Both the position numbers and the translations under genes were made by a program. A stretch of DNA of 51,090 nt from CAZZNQ01 sp964655775 (GTDB taxonomy: Bacteria; Planctomycetota; Brocadiia; SM23-32), in NCBI GenBank assembly GCA_964655775.1, contig CAZZNQ010000018.1:1-51090 (forward strand), given 5' to 3'. How positions within the stretch are numbered: the first letter of the stretch is position 1; every line of letters starts with the position of its first letter. This document shows positions 35,471-44,660 of the stretch, one piece after another. The notes under the pieces were generated by a model. It searched no databases, had not been told where the DNA came from, and saw nothing but the letters and a program-made list of their open reading frames with translations.

Positions 35471-36469
35471 TTATTCCGGATGCGTAACCGGACGCAGGCT
35501 CTCAGGCCAGCCGGTCTGGTGGATGTAGTTGCGCAGAGGCGCAACGGCTGCATCCTCCTTCTCCATCACGTCGCCCGGCTGGGAGCCCGCGACTTCGAAC
35601 TCCTCGTTGTCGAGCATCGTGAATTCCTGTGCGGTGTCGTCGCTGTCGACGAGATAGATGTCGTCGAAGTCGTCGCCGCCGTTCAGGAACGGCTCCAGGT
35701 CACGCGGGCTTTCGCCGTACATGATCCTGCCGCCGAGGGTGTTGCGCGTGGGAACGGCGCTGGTGACGCCTTCCTTGCGGCCGACGTCCATGCGCGGGTT
35801 CTCCATGAAGCCAACCCGGTTGCGGTCGAAGTTGGGGTCGGGCTGCCAGGTCGCGTGGACCATCTCCGGCCGGATCAGCTCGACGGCGCCGTCCAGGAAC
35901 AGCGCGTTGGCTGTCTGGTCGGCGTGGTTGGCGCCTACGTAAACGCTAACGCCGGCGGTAGCCAGTGCCGAGTCGGCGCGCCACTCGGTTTCGAGGATAT
36001 CGGCTGCCAGGACTCTGGCCGGGTGCGAGTTCTTATGGATGCGTCCGTTGTCGAACCCGTAACCGGAGTTCAGCACGTCCTGGAAGTTGCCGGTTTCATC
36101 CCGGCTCATGTACGTGCCCCACCACGCGGGCACCGAGTCCGTCCCGATGTTTTCCCGCTGCAGCAGGTTGCTCGCGTGCGGGCAGGCATAGATGTCCATG
36201 TCCTCGGTATACCCGTTGTCCACGAGCCGTCCCCAGACGTTGCAGTACTGGTTGGTCGTGTCGTTCGGATAGAAAGCGCGCGGCCAGTCTTCTCCGCGAG
36301 CGAGACGGGCCATGGACAGGCCCAAACCGATGTTATGAATGTTGTGCTTGCACGCGGCAACTTTTGCCGACTGGCGCGCCTTGTTGAGCGCCGGCATCAG
36401 CATCGCAGCCAGAATAGCTATAATTGCTATCACAACCAGCAACTCAATGAGCGTAAAACCCTTCTTCAT
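35471..36469 (-). CDS. Pseudopilin with H-X(9-10)-DG motif (pseudopilin 3)
   Basis: The 332-residue protein begins MKKG|FTLIELLVV, the canonical prepilin cleavage after Gly, with Glu5 and a helix ending ALNKARQSAKVAACKHN. The late motif NHADQTANALFLDGAV keeps the DG of the H-X9-DG signature with one extra spacer residue. The middle has a single YACPH cysteine and variable loops. The ATG at 36469 has GGGAGGATG upstream at good spacing. It forms a tandem array with pseudopilins 2 and 4, likely through duplication, and has its own promoter, leader element and terminator. Confidence 0.9.
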   Translation of the reverse strand: MKKGFTLIELLVVIAIIAILAAMLMPALNKARQSAKVAACKHNIHNIGLGLSMARLARGEDWPRAFYPNDTTNQYCNVWGRLVDNGYTEDMDIYACPHASNLLQRENIGTDSVPAWWGTYMSRDETGNFQDVLNSGYGFDNGRIHKNSHPARVLAADILETEWRADSALATAGVSVYVGANHADQTANALFLDGAVELIRPEMVHATWQPDPNFDRNRVGFMENPRMDVGRKEGVTSAVPTRNTLGGRIMYGESPRDLEPFLNGGDDFDDIYLVDSDDTAQEFTMLDNEEFEVAGSQPGDVMEKEDAAVAPLRNYIHQTGWPESLRPVTHPE

Positions 36470-36550
36470 CTTCGCATCCTCCCACAAGAATGTACGTGCT
36501 CATTCCGTCAGTAAACAACCTGATTCGTTTCGTCCCCTCTGAGCGCCGTC

Positions 36551-36561
36551 TCACCTCCTTT
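36551..36561 (-). promoter_or_regulatory. Leader element AAAGGAGGTGA (16S-complementary), pseudopilin 3
   Basis: The same 11-nt element as at pseudopilins 2 and 4, here 81 nt upstream of the start codon at 36469 and downstream of the promoter. Confidence 0.7.
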
Positions 36562-36649
36562 CGCCGCCTGATAGAGCCTTCTGCACTAAACACTTTCTCT
36601 TAGCTGACTCTCAACCGGAAGTTCATCCAGCACTCCCAATTCGGCCCGC

Positions 36650-36678
36650 ATAATACCAGACCCCTTCCGGCCTGTCAA
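36650..36678 (-). promoter_or_regulatory. Promoter of pseudopilin 3
   Basis: On the minus strand TTTTTCCC precedes TTGACA (36673-36678), and TATTAT follows after 17 nt (36650-36655). This is a near-consensus sigma-70 promoter. Confidence 0.8.
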
Positions 36679-36745
36679 GGGAAAAAGTCCCGTCGCATCG
36701 GCTCTGGGAACGCCAGCCTTCCGCGGCTGCAACGCCCAAAAAAGA

Positions 36746-36774
36746 AGCGGGGCCGAGACGCGCTCGGCCCCGCT
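36746..36774 (-). terminator. Terminator after pseudopilin 4
   Basis: A perfect 12-bp stem (AGCGGGGCCGAG with CTCGGCCCCGCT) and a 5-nt loop is followed on the minus strand by TCTTTTTT. Confidence 0.92.
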
Positions 36775-36794
36775 CGAAATCGGCCTAAGTCAAC

Positions 36795-37973
36795 TTACAG
36801 TTCGCTCTCTTCCATCCATTCCAGAAGCCATCCGCACGCACCATTGTAACTGTGCGGGTTGTTCGGAACGATGCGCGAGTCGAACTTGTTCCACCGCGGC
36901 TCGGTCGCGTAGACGCCGCGCTGCGGATACTGGAAGAAGTCCCAGTGTGTGTTCCACGGACGCCACGGGTTCTCGCGGTAGTCCGTGCTGCCGACCCAGA
37001 GCGTACCGGGAACGACCTGGTCGCCCGGATCCGCCGAGATATCGGCCATATCGGTCGGGCCGAGAGGCAGGCCGTCGGTGTCGCATTCGATGGCATAGAT
37101 ATCGTCGATATCCTGCTCGAGCTGCACGCGGTCTTCCTCGCCGTCGCCGTCCAGGTCTACGCCGGCTTCGACGTAGTACATGTCCTCGTCCTGGCGCGGG
37201 TTCGGAACGTAGCCGTTACGATAGAGAACGCCCGTCAGGGACAGGCCCCAGGCACTCACCGAGTTCCAGACGGCACCGGCGTGAACCTTGGGCGCCCAGT
37301 TGACGGCGTTGTCCACGAACAGGACGTTCGCGCCGCCCGTGTGGGCTACCGGCCACTTCGCGTAGGCGCGGCCTTCGGTGCTGCGCTGAAGGTCGCCCAT
37401 GATCACGCGCGCCGACATCGAGTTCTTGTCGATGCGGCCGACGTCGTAGCCGTAATCCCAACTGGCAATCCAGTTGCAGTTGTCAACATTGGAGGTGCCC
37501 CAGACGTCGACCATGCGGAACAGGCTGTCGCAGTCGATGCGCCTCGGCTCCTCGCCGGTCACCAGACCTACCCTCTGCCCGTCGATCGTGGTACGGCTGG
37601 AATACGTGCCCGTCCACCGAACGCTGGGGCAGTTGAGAACATCGACACCGTCCATATAGCCGAGGTCAACCAGCTGCCACATGGGGCCACCGGTGGGCTT
37701 TGCCCAGGACTCGACCGGGATCGGCTGGTCGTTCAGATAGAGGCCGTTCTGCGCGTCGTCCGCAGCCTCGGCACCGATAATGCCGGGATAGTTGTCGCCC
37801 GCTGAGGTCCGGAACATAGCCAGCGACAACCCGAGGTTATGCAGGTTGTAACGACAGGCCGTCTTGCGAGCCTCTTCCTGGGCTCTACTCAGGGCGGGCA
37901 TAAGCATCGCGGCCAAGATAGCGATGATTGCTATGACCACCAACAATTCAATCAGCGTAAACGCCTTCTTCAT
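36795..37973 (-). CDS. Pseudopilin with H-X9-D motif (pseudopilin 4)
   Basis: The 392-residue protein begins MKKA|FTLIELLVV with the prepilin cleavage site and Glu5. Its helix ends in SRAQEEARKTACRYNLHNLGLSLAMF, close to pseudopilins 2 and 3. The motif AHTGGANVLFVDNAV provides His-X9-Asp. The body includes tryptophan-rich loops and a calcium-like DLDGDGEEDRVQ segment (residues about 270-285) that could bind Ca2+; calcium sites of this kind are known in T2SS pseudopilins. The ATG at 37973 follows GGGAGGATGCGGAG. It is the first of three tandem units and faces gpsA divergently. Confidence 0.9.
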   Translation of the reverse strand: MKKAFTLIELLVVIAIIAILAAMLMPALSRAQEEARKTACRYNLHNLGLSLAMFRTSAGDNYPGIIGAEAADDAQNGLYLNDQPIPVESWAKPTGGPMWQLVDLGYMDGVDVLNCPSVRWTGTYSSRTTIDGQRVGLVTGEEPRRIDCDSLFRMVDVWGTSNVDNCNWIASWDYGYDVGRIDKNSMSARVIMGDLQRSTEGRAYAKWPVAHTGGANVLFVDNAVNWAPKVHAGAVWNSVSAWGLSLTGVLYRNGYVPNPRQDEDMYYVEAGVDLDGDGEEDRVQLEQDIDDIYAIECDTDGLPLGPTDMADISADPGDQVVPGTLWVGSTDYRENPWRPWNTHWDFFQYPQRGVYATEPRWNKFDSRIVPNNPHSYNGACGWLLEWMEESEL

Positions 37974-38058
37974 CTCCGCATCCTCCCACTAAGGATTCGT
38001 CCAAATCGATGAACTACATTAAGTCATCTCACGAAAATCCCCGCCGATTGCCTTCTTC

Positions 38059-38069
38059 TCACCTCCTTT
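38059..38069 (-). promoter_or_regulatory. Leader element AAAGGAGGTGA (16S-complementary), pseudopilin 4
   Basis: The same 11-nt element, 85 nt upstream of the start codon at 37973, within the transcribed leader. Confidence 0.7.
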
Positions 38070-38118
38070 CGGGGCTGGTCACCATGAACATAACGGTTTG
38101 TCTGCCTTATCGCCCGGT

Positions 38119-38147
38119 ATATTACCAGCGGGTTCGGACCTTGTCAA
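38119..38147 (-). promoter_or_regulatory. Promoter of pseudopilin 4
   Basis: On the minus strand TTTTTTTC precedes TTGACA (38142-38147), and TAATAT follows after 17 nt (38119-38124). Confidence 0.8.
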
Positions 38148-38213
38148 GAAAAAAACAGGCCCTCCGGCGCCCGGCGCCGGCCGCCTTCAGGTCGCCGTCC
38201 GATTGCCTCGCAG

Positions 38214-38241
38214 TTGCTTTCAAACCGCTTCTACATATAAT
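38214..38241 (+). promoter_or_regulatory. Promoter of the gpsA operon
   Basis: TTGCTT (38214-38219) and a perfect TATAAT (38236-38241) are 16 nt apart, about 87 nt before the ATG at 38329. Confidence 0.6.
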
Positions 38242-38328
38242 AAGGGCCGGTCGGGGGCGGAATCCAGATACGCCGTCCGCGGTGCCCGTCACCGCGGAAG
38301 CCGACCACCCCCGAACCTGGAGCCGAGA

Positions 38329-39375
38329 ATGAACGATATGACATCCCAGACACCCTCCGCCGGCAAGGCGCGTGTCGCCGTTGTCGGCGACGGCGGCTGG
38401 GGCACCGCTCTGGCCCTGGTGCTGCATGGCAACGGCCATCGCGTCACCATCTGGAGCGTCGATCCCGATTACGCCAGGCAGATGAGGCGGACCCGCCGGA
38501 ACCCGCGCTACCTGGAGGGCATCGACCTGCCCGAGGGTATCGAGTTTTGCTCGGACATGGCCGACTGCGTGCCCCCGAGCGACGTTGTCGTTGCCGCCAC
38601 ACCCACCCTTTACCTGCGCGAGGTCTGCGGCCGCCTGGCCCCGCACGTACGGTCCGAGCAGATCGTCGTGAACGTGTCCAAGGGCATCGAGGAAGGCACG
38701 CTGATGCTGGGGCGCGAGGTGATAGCGGACGTATGCGGCCAGGGCACCCGGCTGGCCGGCCTTTACGGCCCGAGCCACGCGGAGGAGGTGGCCCGCAACA
38801 TGCCGACGACCGTTGTGGCGACCAGCCGCGACGTCGAGCGCGCCCGGCGCGTTCAGGACCTTTTCATGTGCCCCACCTTTCGCGTCTACACCAATACGGA
38901 CGTGATCGGCGTGGAGCTGGGGGCGGCGCTCAAGAACGTTATCGCGATCGCGGCCGGCATCTGCGACGGGCTCGACTTCGGCGACAACGCCAAGAGCGCC
39001 CTGCTGACCCGCGGCCTGGCGGAGATAACGCGCCTGGGCGTGGCGATGGGCGCGCGGCGCGAGACCTTCGCCGGGCTGACCGGGCTGGGGGACCTGATAA
39101 CCACCTGCGTGAGCCCCTACGGCCGCAACCGTTCGGTCGGCATCCGCATAGCCAGGGGCGAGAGCCTGGAGGAGATCACGGACAGCATGCAGCAGGTGGC
39201 CGAGGGCGTGCGCACGGTGCGGTCCGCCTGCGCACTGGCGAAGCGTCACGGCGTGGAGATGCCCATCACGCGTGCCGTGTACGGAGCCCTGTTCGAGGGC
39301 AGGGACCCGCGGACGGCGGCCGTGGCGCTGATGGAACGCGACCCCAAGCCGGAGCTTCAGCGGGACAGACGGTAG
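38329..39375 (+). CDS. gpsA: Glycerol-3-phosphate dehydrogenase [NAD(P)+] GpsA
   Basis: The 348-residue protein has the NAD(P)-binding loop VVGDGGWGTALA, the catalytic-lysine motif NVSKGIEEGT and the ALKNVIAIAAGICDGL motif of GpsA, followed by GLGDLITTC. It reduces dihydroxyacetone phosphate to sn-glycerol-3-phosphate for phospholipid synthesis. Its length matches the family with a short N-terminal extension. I chose the ATG at 38329 because further upstream the frame runs through the promoter. It is the first gene of a six-gene plus-strand cluster ending at 44142. Confidence 0.95.
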   Translation: MNDMTSQTPSAGKARVAVVGDGGWGTALALVLHGNGHRVTIWSVDPDYARQMRRTRRNPRYLEGIDLPEGIEFCSDMADCVPPSDVVVAATPTLYLREVCGRLAPHVRSEQIVVNVSKGIEEGTLMLGREVIADVCGQGTRLAGLYGPSHAEEVARNMPTTVVATSRDVERARRVQDLFMCPTFRVYTNTDVIGVELGAALKNVIAIAAGICDGLDFGDNAKSALLTRGLAEITRLGVAMGARRETFAGLTGLGDLITTCVSPYGRNRSVGIRIARGESLEEITDSMQQVAEGVRTVRSACALAKRHGVEMPITRAVYGALFEGRDPRTAAVALMERDPKPELQRDRR

Positions 39376-39400
39376 CGCACCGGCAAGAACTGGAGATCTC

Positions 39401-39967
39401 ATGCACACCGACTTCGTCATCAGCGTCATGTCGCTGGACAGCGTCGGCATCGTCTCCGCCCTGACCGAGGCCGTTGCCGACGAGGGCGGGAACATCGACG
39501 CGATCAGCCAAACCGTGCTGCGCGGCTACTTCACCATCATACTCACCGTGCACTTCGAATCGCCGAAGGAGATGGGGCGGCTGACCGAGGCCATCAAGTC
39601 GCGGCGGGCGACGGGGGAGCTGGAGGTCAGCGTCAAGGAACGAACCGTGCTGGAACCCGGGCCCGTCGTCGCCGACGCGGAGCGCTTCATCCTCACCATC
39701 TCCGGTCCGGACCGACCGGGCATCATTCACCGCGTCACCACGCACCTGGCCAGCCGCGGCATCAACATCGAAGACCTCTACGCCTACGTCCGGGCCGACG
39801 CCTTCCAGCTCAACGCGCAGCTTCAGGTGCCGGCCGGTTCGGACGTGGAGCGGCTTAGGATGGACGTCGAATCGCTCTGGCCGGCCAGTGAGATGCGCGT
39901 GACGATGCAGCACACCAACATCTTCCTGGCCGTGAACCAGGTCGACTTCCGCCAGTCCGCTTCCTGA
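39401..39967 (+). CDS. Tandem ACT-domain protein (GcvR-like)
   Basis: The 188-residue protein consists of two ACT domains. The first has SLDSVGIVSALTEAVADEGGNIDAI and the second SGPDRPGIIHRVTTHLASRGINIEDL, both with the Gly that lines the amino-acid-binding turn. GcvR-like proteins sense amino acids (glycine in E. coli) and modulate partner proteins. It lies 21 nt before a UPF0210/PFL protein, a pairing widely seen (UPF0237-UPF0210), which suggests joint function. Its ligand is unknown. Confidence 0.88.
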   Translation: MHTDFVISVMSLDSVGIVSALTEAVADEGGNIDAISQTVLRGYFTIILTVHFESPKEMGRLTEAIKSRRATGELEVSVKERTVLEPGPVVADAERFILTISGPDRPGIIHRVTTHLASRGINIEDLYAYVRADAFQLNAQLQVPAGSDVERLRMDVESLWPASEMRVTMQHTNIFLAVNQVDFRQSAS

Positions 39968-39988
39968 CACTCGCATCCGAGGACGAGC

Positions 39989-41362
39989 ATGCTGAGACCC
40001 GAGGACATCATGAGCACGCTGCGCATGTTCCAGGAGGAGAACCTGGACGTGCGGACCGTGACTCTGGGACTGAACCTGCTGGACTGCAGCGATCCGGACG
40101 TCGACATGCTGTGCCGCAAGATCAGGATGAAGATCCGCCGACGGGCGGGCACGCTGGTGCGGGCGTGCGAGGAGGTCAGCAACAAGTACGGCATCCCAGT
40201 CGTCAACAAGCGCATCGCCCTGAGCCCCGTGAGCGCCCTGGCGGCGGGCGGTGGCGAGCAGGCGTTCCTCCGCGTGGCCCACACGCTGGATGAGGCCGCG
40301 GAGGAGGTCGGTGTGGACCTGGTGGGCGGCTTCACGGCGCTGGTGCAGAAGGGAATGACGACGGCTGAGAAGGCGCTCATCAACGCCGTTCCCGCGGCGC
40401 TCAGCGAGACGAACCGCGTCTGCGCGGGTGTCAATGTTGCCAGCACGGCCGCGGGCATCAACGTGGACGCCATCAACCTGGTCGCCCGCAAGGTGCTGGA
40501 GCTGGCCGCCAAGACGGCCGACCGCGGCGGGTTCGGCGCCGCGAAGTTCGTGGTCTTCGCCAACGTGCCCGAGGACAACCCGTTCATGGCCGGCGCCTAC
40601 CTGGGCTACGGGGAGCCCGAGTGCGTCGTCAACATCGGCGTAAGCGGCCCCGGCGTCATCAAGCGCGCCGTGGAGCGCCTGTGTCAGCAGGACGAATCGG
40701 TCGACCTGGGCGACGTCGCCGAGACCATCAAGACGACTGCTTTCCGGGTCACGCGCGTCGGCGAGCTCATCGGCCGCGAGGTGGCCGCGAAGGTCGGCGC
40801 GGAGTTCGGCATCGTGGATCTCTCGCTGGCCCCTACGCCGCGTGTGGGCGACAGCGTCGGCGAAATCCTGCAGGCCATCGGCGTCAACCGGATCGGCGCG
40901 CCGGGCTCGACGGCCGCTGTGGCGCTGCTGAACGACGCCGTGAAGAAGGGCGGTCTTTTCGCTTCCTCTTCGGTCGGCGGCCTGAGTGGGGCTTTCATCC
41001 CGGTCAGCGAGGACAGCGCACTGAGCCGGGCCGTCAAGGACGGTCACCTAACGCTGGAGAAGCTGGAGGCGATGACGAGCGTTTGCTCGGTCGGGCTGGA
41101 CATGGTGCCCATCCCCGGCGATACGGATGCGGACACCCTCGCCGCCCTCATCGCGGACGAGATGAGCATCGGCGTAATCAACCGCAAGACCACGTCGGCC
41201 CGCATCGTGCCCGTGCCGGGAAAGAAGGCGGGGGAGATGGTTGTCTTCGGCGGTCTGTTCGGCGAGAGCGTCGTCATGCCCGTCAGGGCGGTCGGGCCGG
41301 CCTGCAAGTTTGTTTCTCGCGGCGGCCGCATACCGGCGCCGCTTCAATCACTAAACAACTGA
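39989..41362 (+). CDS. UPF0210/PFL-family protein (DUF711)
   Basis: The 457-residue protein matches the DUF711/UPF0210 family in length and motifs: an early IRMKIRRRAGTLVRACEEVSNKYGIPVVNKRI region, GGFTALVQKGMT, and a late GLDMVPIPGDTDADTLAALIADEMSIG motif. The family is glycine-rich and remotely similar to pyruvate-formate-lyase-like barrels, though lacking a proven activity. It is coupled to the ACT-domain gene upstream, and the uronate isomerase-like gene follows after 21 nt. The function remains undefined. Confidence 0.9.
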   Translation: MLRPEDIMSTLRMFQEENLDVRTVTLGLNLLDCSDPDVDMLCRKIRMKIRRRAGTLVRACEEVSNKYGIPVVNKRIALSPVSALAAGGGEQAFLRVAHTLDEAAEEVGVDLVGGFTALVQKGMTTAEKALINAVPAALSETNRVCAGVNVASTAAGINVDAINLVARKVLELAAKTADRGGFGAAKFVVFANVPEDNPFMAGAYLGYGEPECVVNIGVSGPGVIKRAVERLCQQDESVDLGDVAETIKTTAFRVTRVGELIGREVAAKVGAEFGIVDLSLAPTPRVGDSVGEILQAIGVNRIGAPGSTAAVALLNDAVKKGGLFASSSVGGLSGAFIPVSEDSALSRAVKDGHLTLEKLEAMTSVCSVGLDMVPIPGDTDADTLAALIADEMSIGVINRKTTSARIVPVPGKKAGEMVVFGGLFGESVVMPVRAVGPACKFVSRGGRIPAPLQSLNN

Positions 41363-41383
41363 TCCGAAACAGCGGAGCGCAGC

Positions 41384-42681
<1,298 letters not shown>

Positions 42682-42685
<4 letters not shown>

Positions 42686-43377
42686 CAAGCGCCGAATGCA
42701 GCGGCAGGCTCATAGCGGTGTGCGGCACCGACGGCACCGGCAAGTCCACGCAGACGGAGCTGCTGGTCGACCGGTTGGCATCCGCCGGACGGACCGTGCG
42801 CTCGATATCGTTCCCCCGTTACGGACAGGGATTCTTCGGGGACCTGATCGAGCGTTACCTGCGCGGCGAGTTTGCGCGCAAAGCGGGCGACGTCAGCCCC
42901 TACCTGGCCGCCCTCCCCTACGCCTGCGACCGCTGGGAGGTGTCCGAGAAGCTGCGGAGATGGGTTGATGGCGGCCACGTGGTGATCTGCAACCGCTACG
43001 TGCCCGCCAACCAGGCGCACCAGGGAGCCAAGCTGCCGTCGGAGCGCGAGAGAGCGGAGTTCTTCGATTGGGTGGACCGCCTGGAGTTCGGCGTGTTCGG
43101 ATTGCCACGCCCGGACCTGAACCTGTTGCTGGACCTGCCGACAGAGATCAGCGCACGACTGATCAGCGGGCGAACCGTGCGTGCCGACGCGGCCCCCGAG
43201 CAGGATATCCACGAGCAGGACGCCGACTACCTGGCCGCAACGGCCGCCGCGTACCGGGCGCTCGCTGCAGCGCGTCCGGCCGAGTGGACGGTGATAGCCT
43301 GCAGCGAGGGGGGCGCGGTGCTGCCGCGTGAGGCGATTGCCGAGCGGGTATGGGACGCCGTCCTGAGAATCCTGTAG
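42682..43377 (+). CDS. tmk: Thymidylate kinase
   Basis: The 231-residue kinase has the P-loop GTDGTGKST (about residues 15-23), then an SFPRYGQGFFGDLIERYLRGEF substrate region and a VICNRYVPANQAHQG motif equivalent to the TMP-binding DRY of thymidylate kinases. It phosphorylates dTMP to dTDP. The variant P-loop GTDGTGKS and the YVPANQAHQ stretch resemble the eukaryote/archaea-like tmk subgroup found in some bacteria. The start overlaps the preceding stop (ATGA), indicating coupling with the isomerase-like gene. Confidence 0.88.
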
Positions 43378-43416
43378 AATGGTGGACACAAGTTGAGAGG
43401 AATGCGGAGCAGACTC

Positions 43417-44142
43417 ATGCGCACAATGCAGATCATGTTCATCGCGATGGGGGCCCTTGCACTGGCGGGCTGCCGGAATCCGACCGAGTCCGGGCCGATT
43501 GAACTGCTCGATGCCCCGCCGGAGGTCACCGAACTGCAACGACAAGCGGCGGCAGCGGACGAGATCGAGCTTCTGGACAGGGAAGTGCCCGTCAGAAAGA
43601 TGCCGGGCACGGAGTACTACACGGCCGAAGACGCCCCCGAGTGCCCCACCGTAGAGGTGACCAACGAATGGGGCGAACGCGACGAACTGAAACCGGCCAC
43701 CCCGGGGTACGTGACCATCGTCGCATTCTGGGCCATGGACTGGCCGAACGCCCGCGCCGTGGCTCGCTACGCCAGCGAACTGGAGCGCAGGTACAAAGGC
43801 TTCCGCGTCAGGGCAATCGGCATCCTGATGAAGACGGCGAACGTGGGCGTGGCGGTCGATTTTGCGGAGGGCCAGGGGATGACATACCCTCAGTACGTGG
43901 ACGACGTCAAGATGTCTGCGTTGAGGAAGCTGGCCGACGCCGCCGGGGCGGAGGACAAGAACGCGATGCCGGCCGTGTTCATAATGGACCGCCGGCAGCG
44001 CATACGCTTCTATCGGCCGGGATTCGGCTTTGTGATCGGCGGCGCCACGCGGGTGGACCCCTCCCGCAAGGTAGTGCTGGAAACGGCCCCGCCCGGAGAC
44101 CAGATCGAGGACTACCTGAAACGTATCCTGCAGGAAGGCTGA
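43417..44142 (+). CDS. Thioredoxin-fold lipoprotein without CxxC
   Basis: The 241-residue protein has a lipoprotein signal peptide with lipobox LAGC (Cys19), so it is membrane-anchored in the periplasm. The body has a TlpA/AhpC-like thioredoxin fold: a YVTIVAFWAMDWPNARAVARY strand-helix, an IGILMKTANVGVAVDFAEGQGMTYP region and a MPAVFIMDRRQRIRFYRPGF strand. Where a TlpA-type protein would carry W-C-x-x-C, this one has W-A-M-D-W (residues 105-109), so it cannot form the redox disulfide. I chose ATG 43417 because GGAG is well spaced; earlier in-frame starts give poorer Shine-Dalgarno spacing. It ends the gpsA operon. Confidence 0.75.
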   Translation: MRTMQIMFIAMGALALAGCRNPTESGPIELLDAPPEVTELQRQAAAADEIELLDREVPVRKMPGTEYYTAEDAPECPTVEVTNEWGERDELKPATPGYVTIVAFWAMDWPNARAVARYASELERRYKGFRVRAIGILMKTANVGVAVDFAEGQGMTYPQYVDDVKMSALRKLADAAGAEDKNAMPAVFIMDRRQRIRFYRPGFGFVIGGATRVDPSRKVVLETAPPGDQIEDYLKRILQEG

Positions 44143-44272
44143 ACCGGCGGCTCGTTGACGAACTGGATCTGACCGCTTGGGAAGCACCGACGATGGCGCT
44201 GCAGGAAGCATCACGCATTGATCCGCTCGCAACCGCAGACGGCGCAACCGAGCCCGGTTCCTCAACGGCACG

Positions 44273-44632
44273 CTACCCCGCCGAACCCACCTTCAGGAGC
44301 ACGTAGAGTAGCGAGCCGATCAGCACGACCAGCAGCCCCACCTCCCCCAGGTAAAGAAGCGAGTCGTCCGTCCTCCGTCTCGGCCGCGTGTGCATGAAGA
44401 GGCGGCACACCAGGTATAGCCCGCCGGTCAGGTAGATCAGTGCGATGGCCACGGCGTGCAGCCCGTTGGCCGTGTGGTTGTTGCCCCTGAGCCCGGGCAG
44501 CCACGCGTGGCGGGCAACAAGACCGAACAGGCCATAGATCGTCGCCGCTATCCCGACGCCCAACCCCACGACGTTTCGCCAGAACCACTTCAGGCGTGCG
44601 TCATCGGTCGGTTGCGGGCCGTCGTTGGTCAT
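44273..44632 (-). CDS. Small three-helix membrane protein of unknown function
   Basis: The 119-residue protein has three membrane segments (about 20-40, 58-80 and 92-114) with a positively charged HTRPRRRTDD loop. I do not recognise the family. The ATG at 44632 gives a polar MTNDGPQPTDD start; the longer reading overlaps the upstream uxaE-like gene by about 115 nt. It is the last gene of the M42 peptidase/UxaE cluster, 28 nt downstream of the uxaE-like gene. Confidence 0.7.
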   Translation of the reverse strand: MTNDGPQPTDDARLKWFWRNVVGLGVGIAATIYGLFGLVARHAWLPGLRGNNHTANGLHAVAIALIYLTGGLYLVCRLFMHTRPRRRTDDSLLYLGEVGLLVVLIGSLLYVLLKVGSAG

Positions 44633-44660
44633 CGGGCTTCTCACTCTCCTTCCCTCGATC

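Larger units (their letters stand above)
36470..36794. other. Regulatory gap between pseudopilins 3 and 4
   Basis: These 325 nt hold the pseudopilin 3 leader and promoter and the pseudopilin 4 terminator. No gene is apparent. Confidence 0.65.
37974..38328. other. Divergent regulatory region between pseudopilin 4 and gpsA
   Basis: These 355 nt hold the pseudopilin 4 leader, element and promoter on the minus strand, and the gpsA promoter on the plus strand. No gene is apparent. Confidence 0.65.

Noticed and set aside
35128..38058. Small leader peptides after the AAAGGAGGTGA elements
   Set aside because: Possible short frames differ among the three leaders in start position, start codon and sequence, so none is supported.
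39266..41047. A 593-codon open frame on the minus strand
   Set aside because: Antisense to gpsA, the ACT protein and the UPF0210 gene, all well supported.
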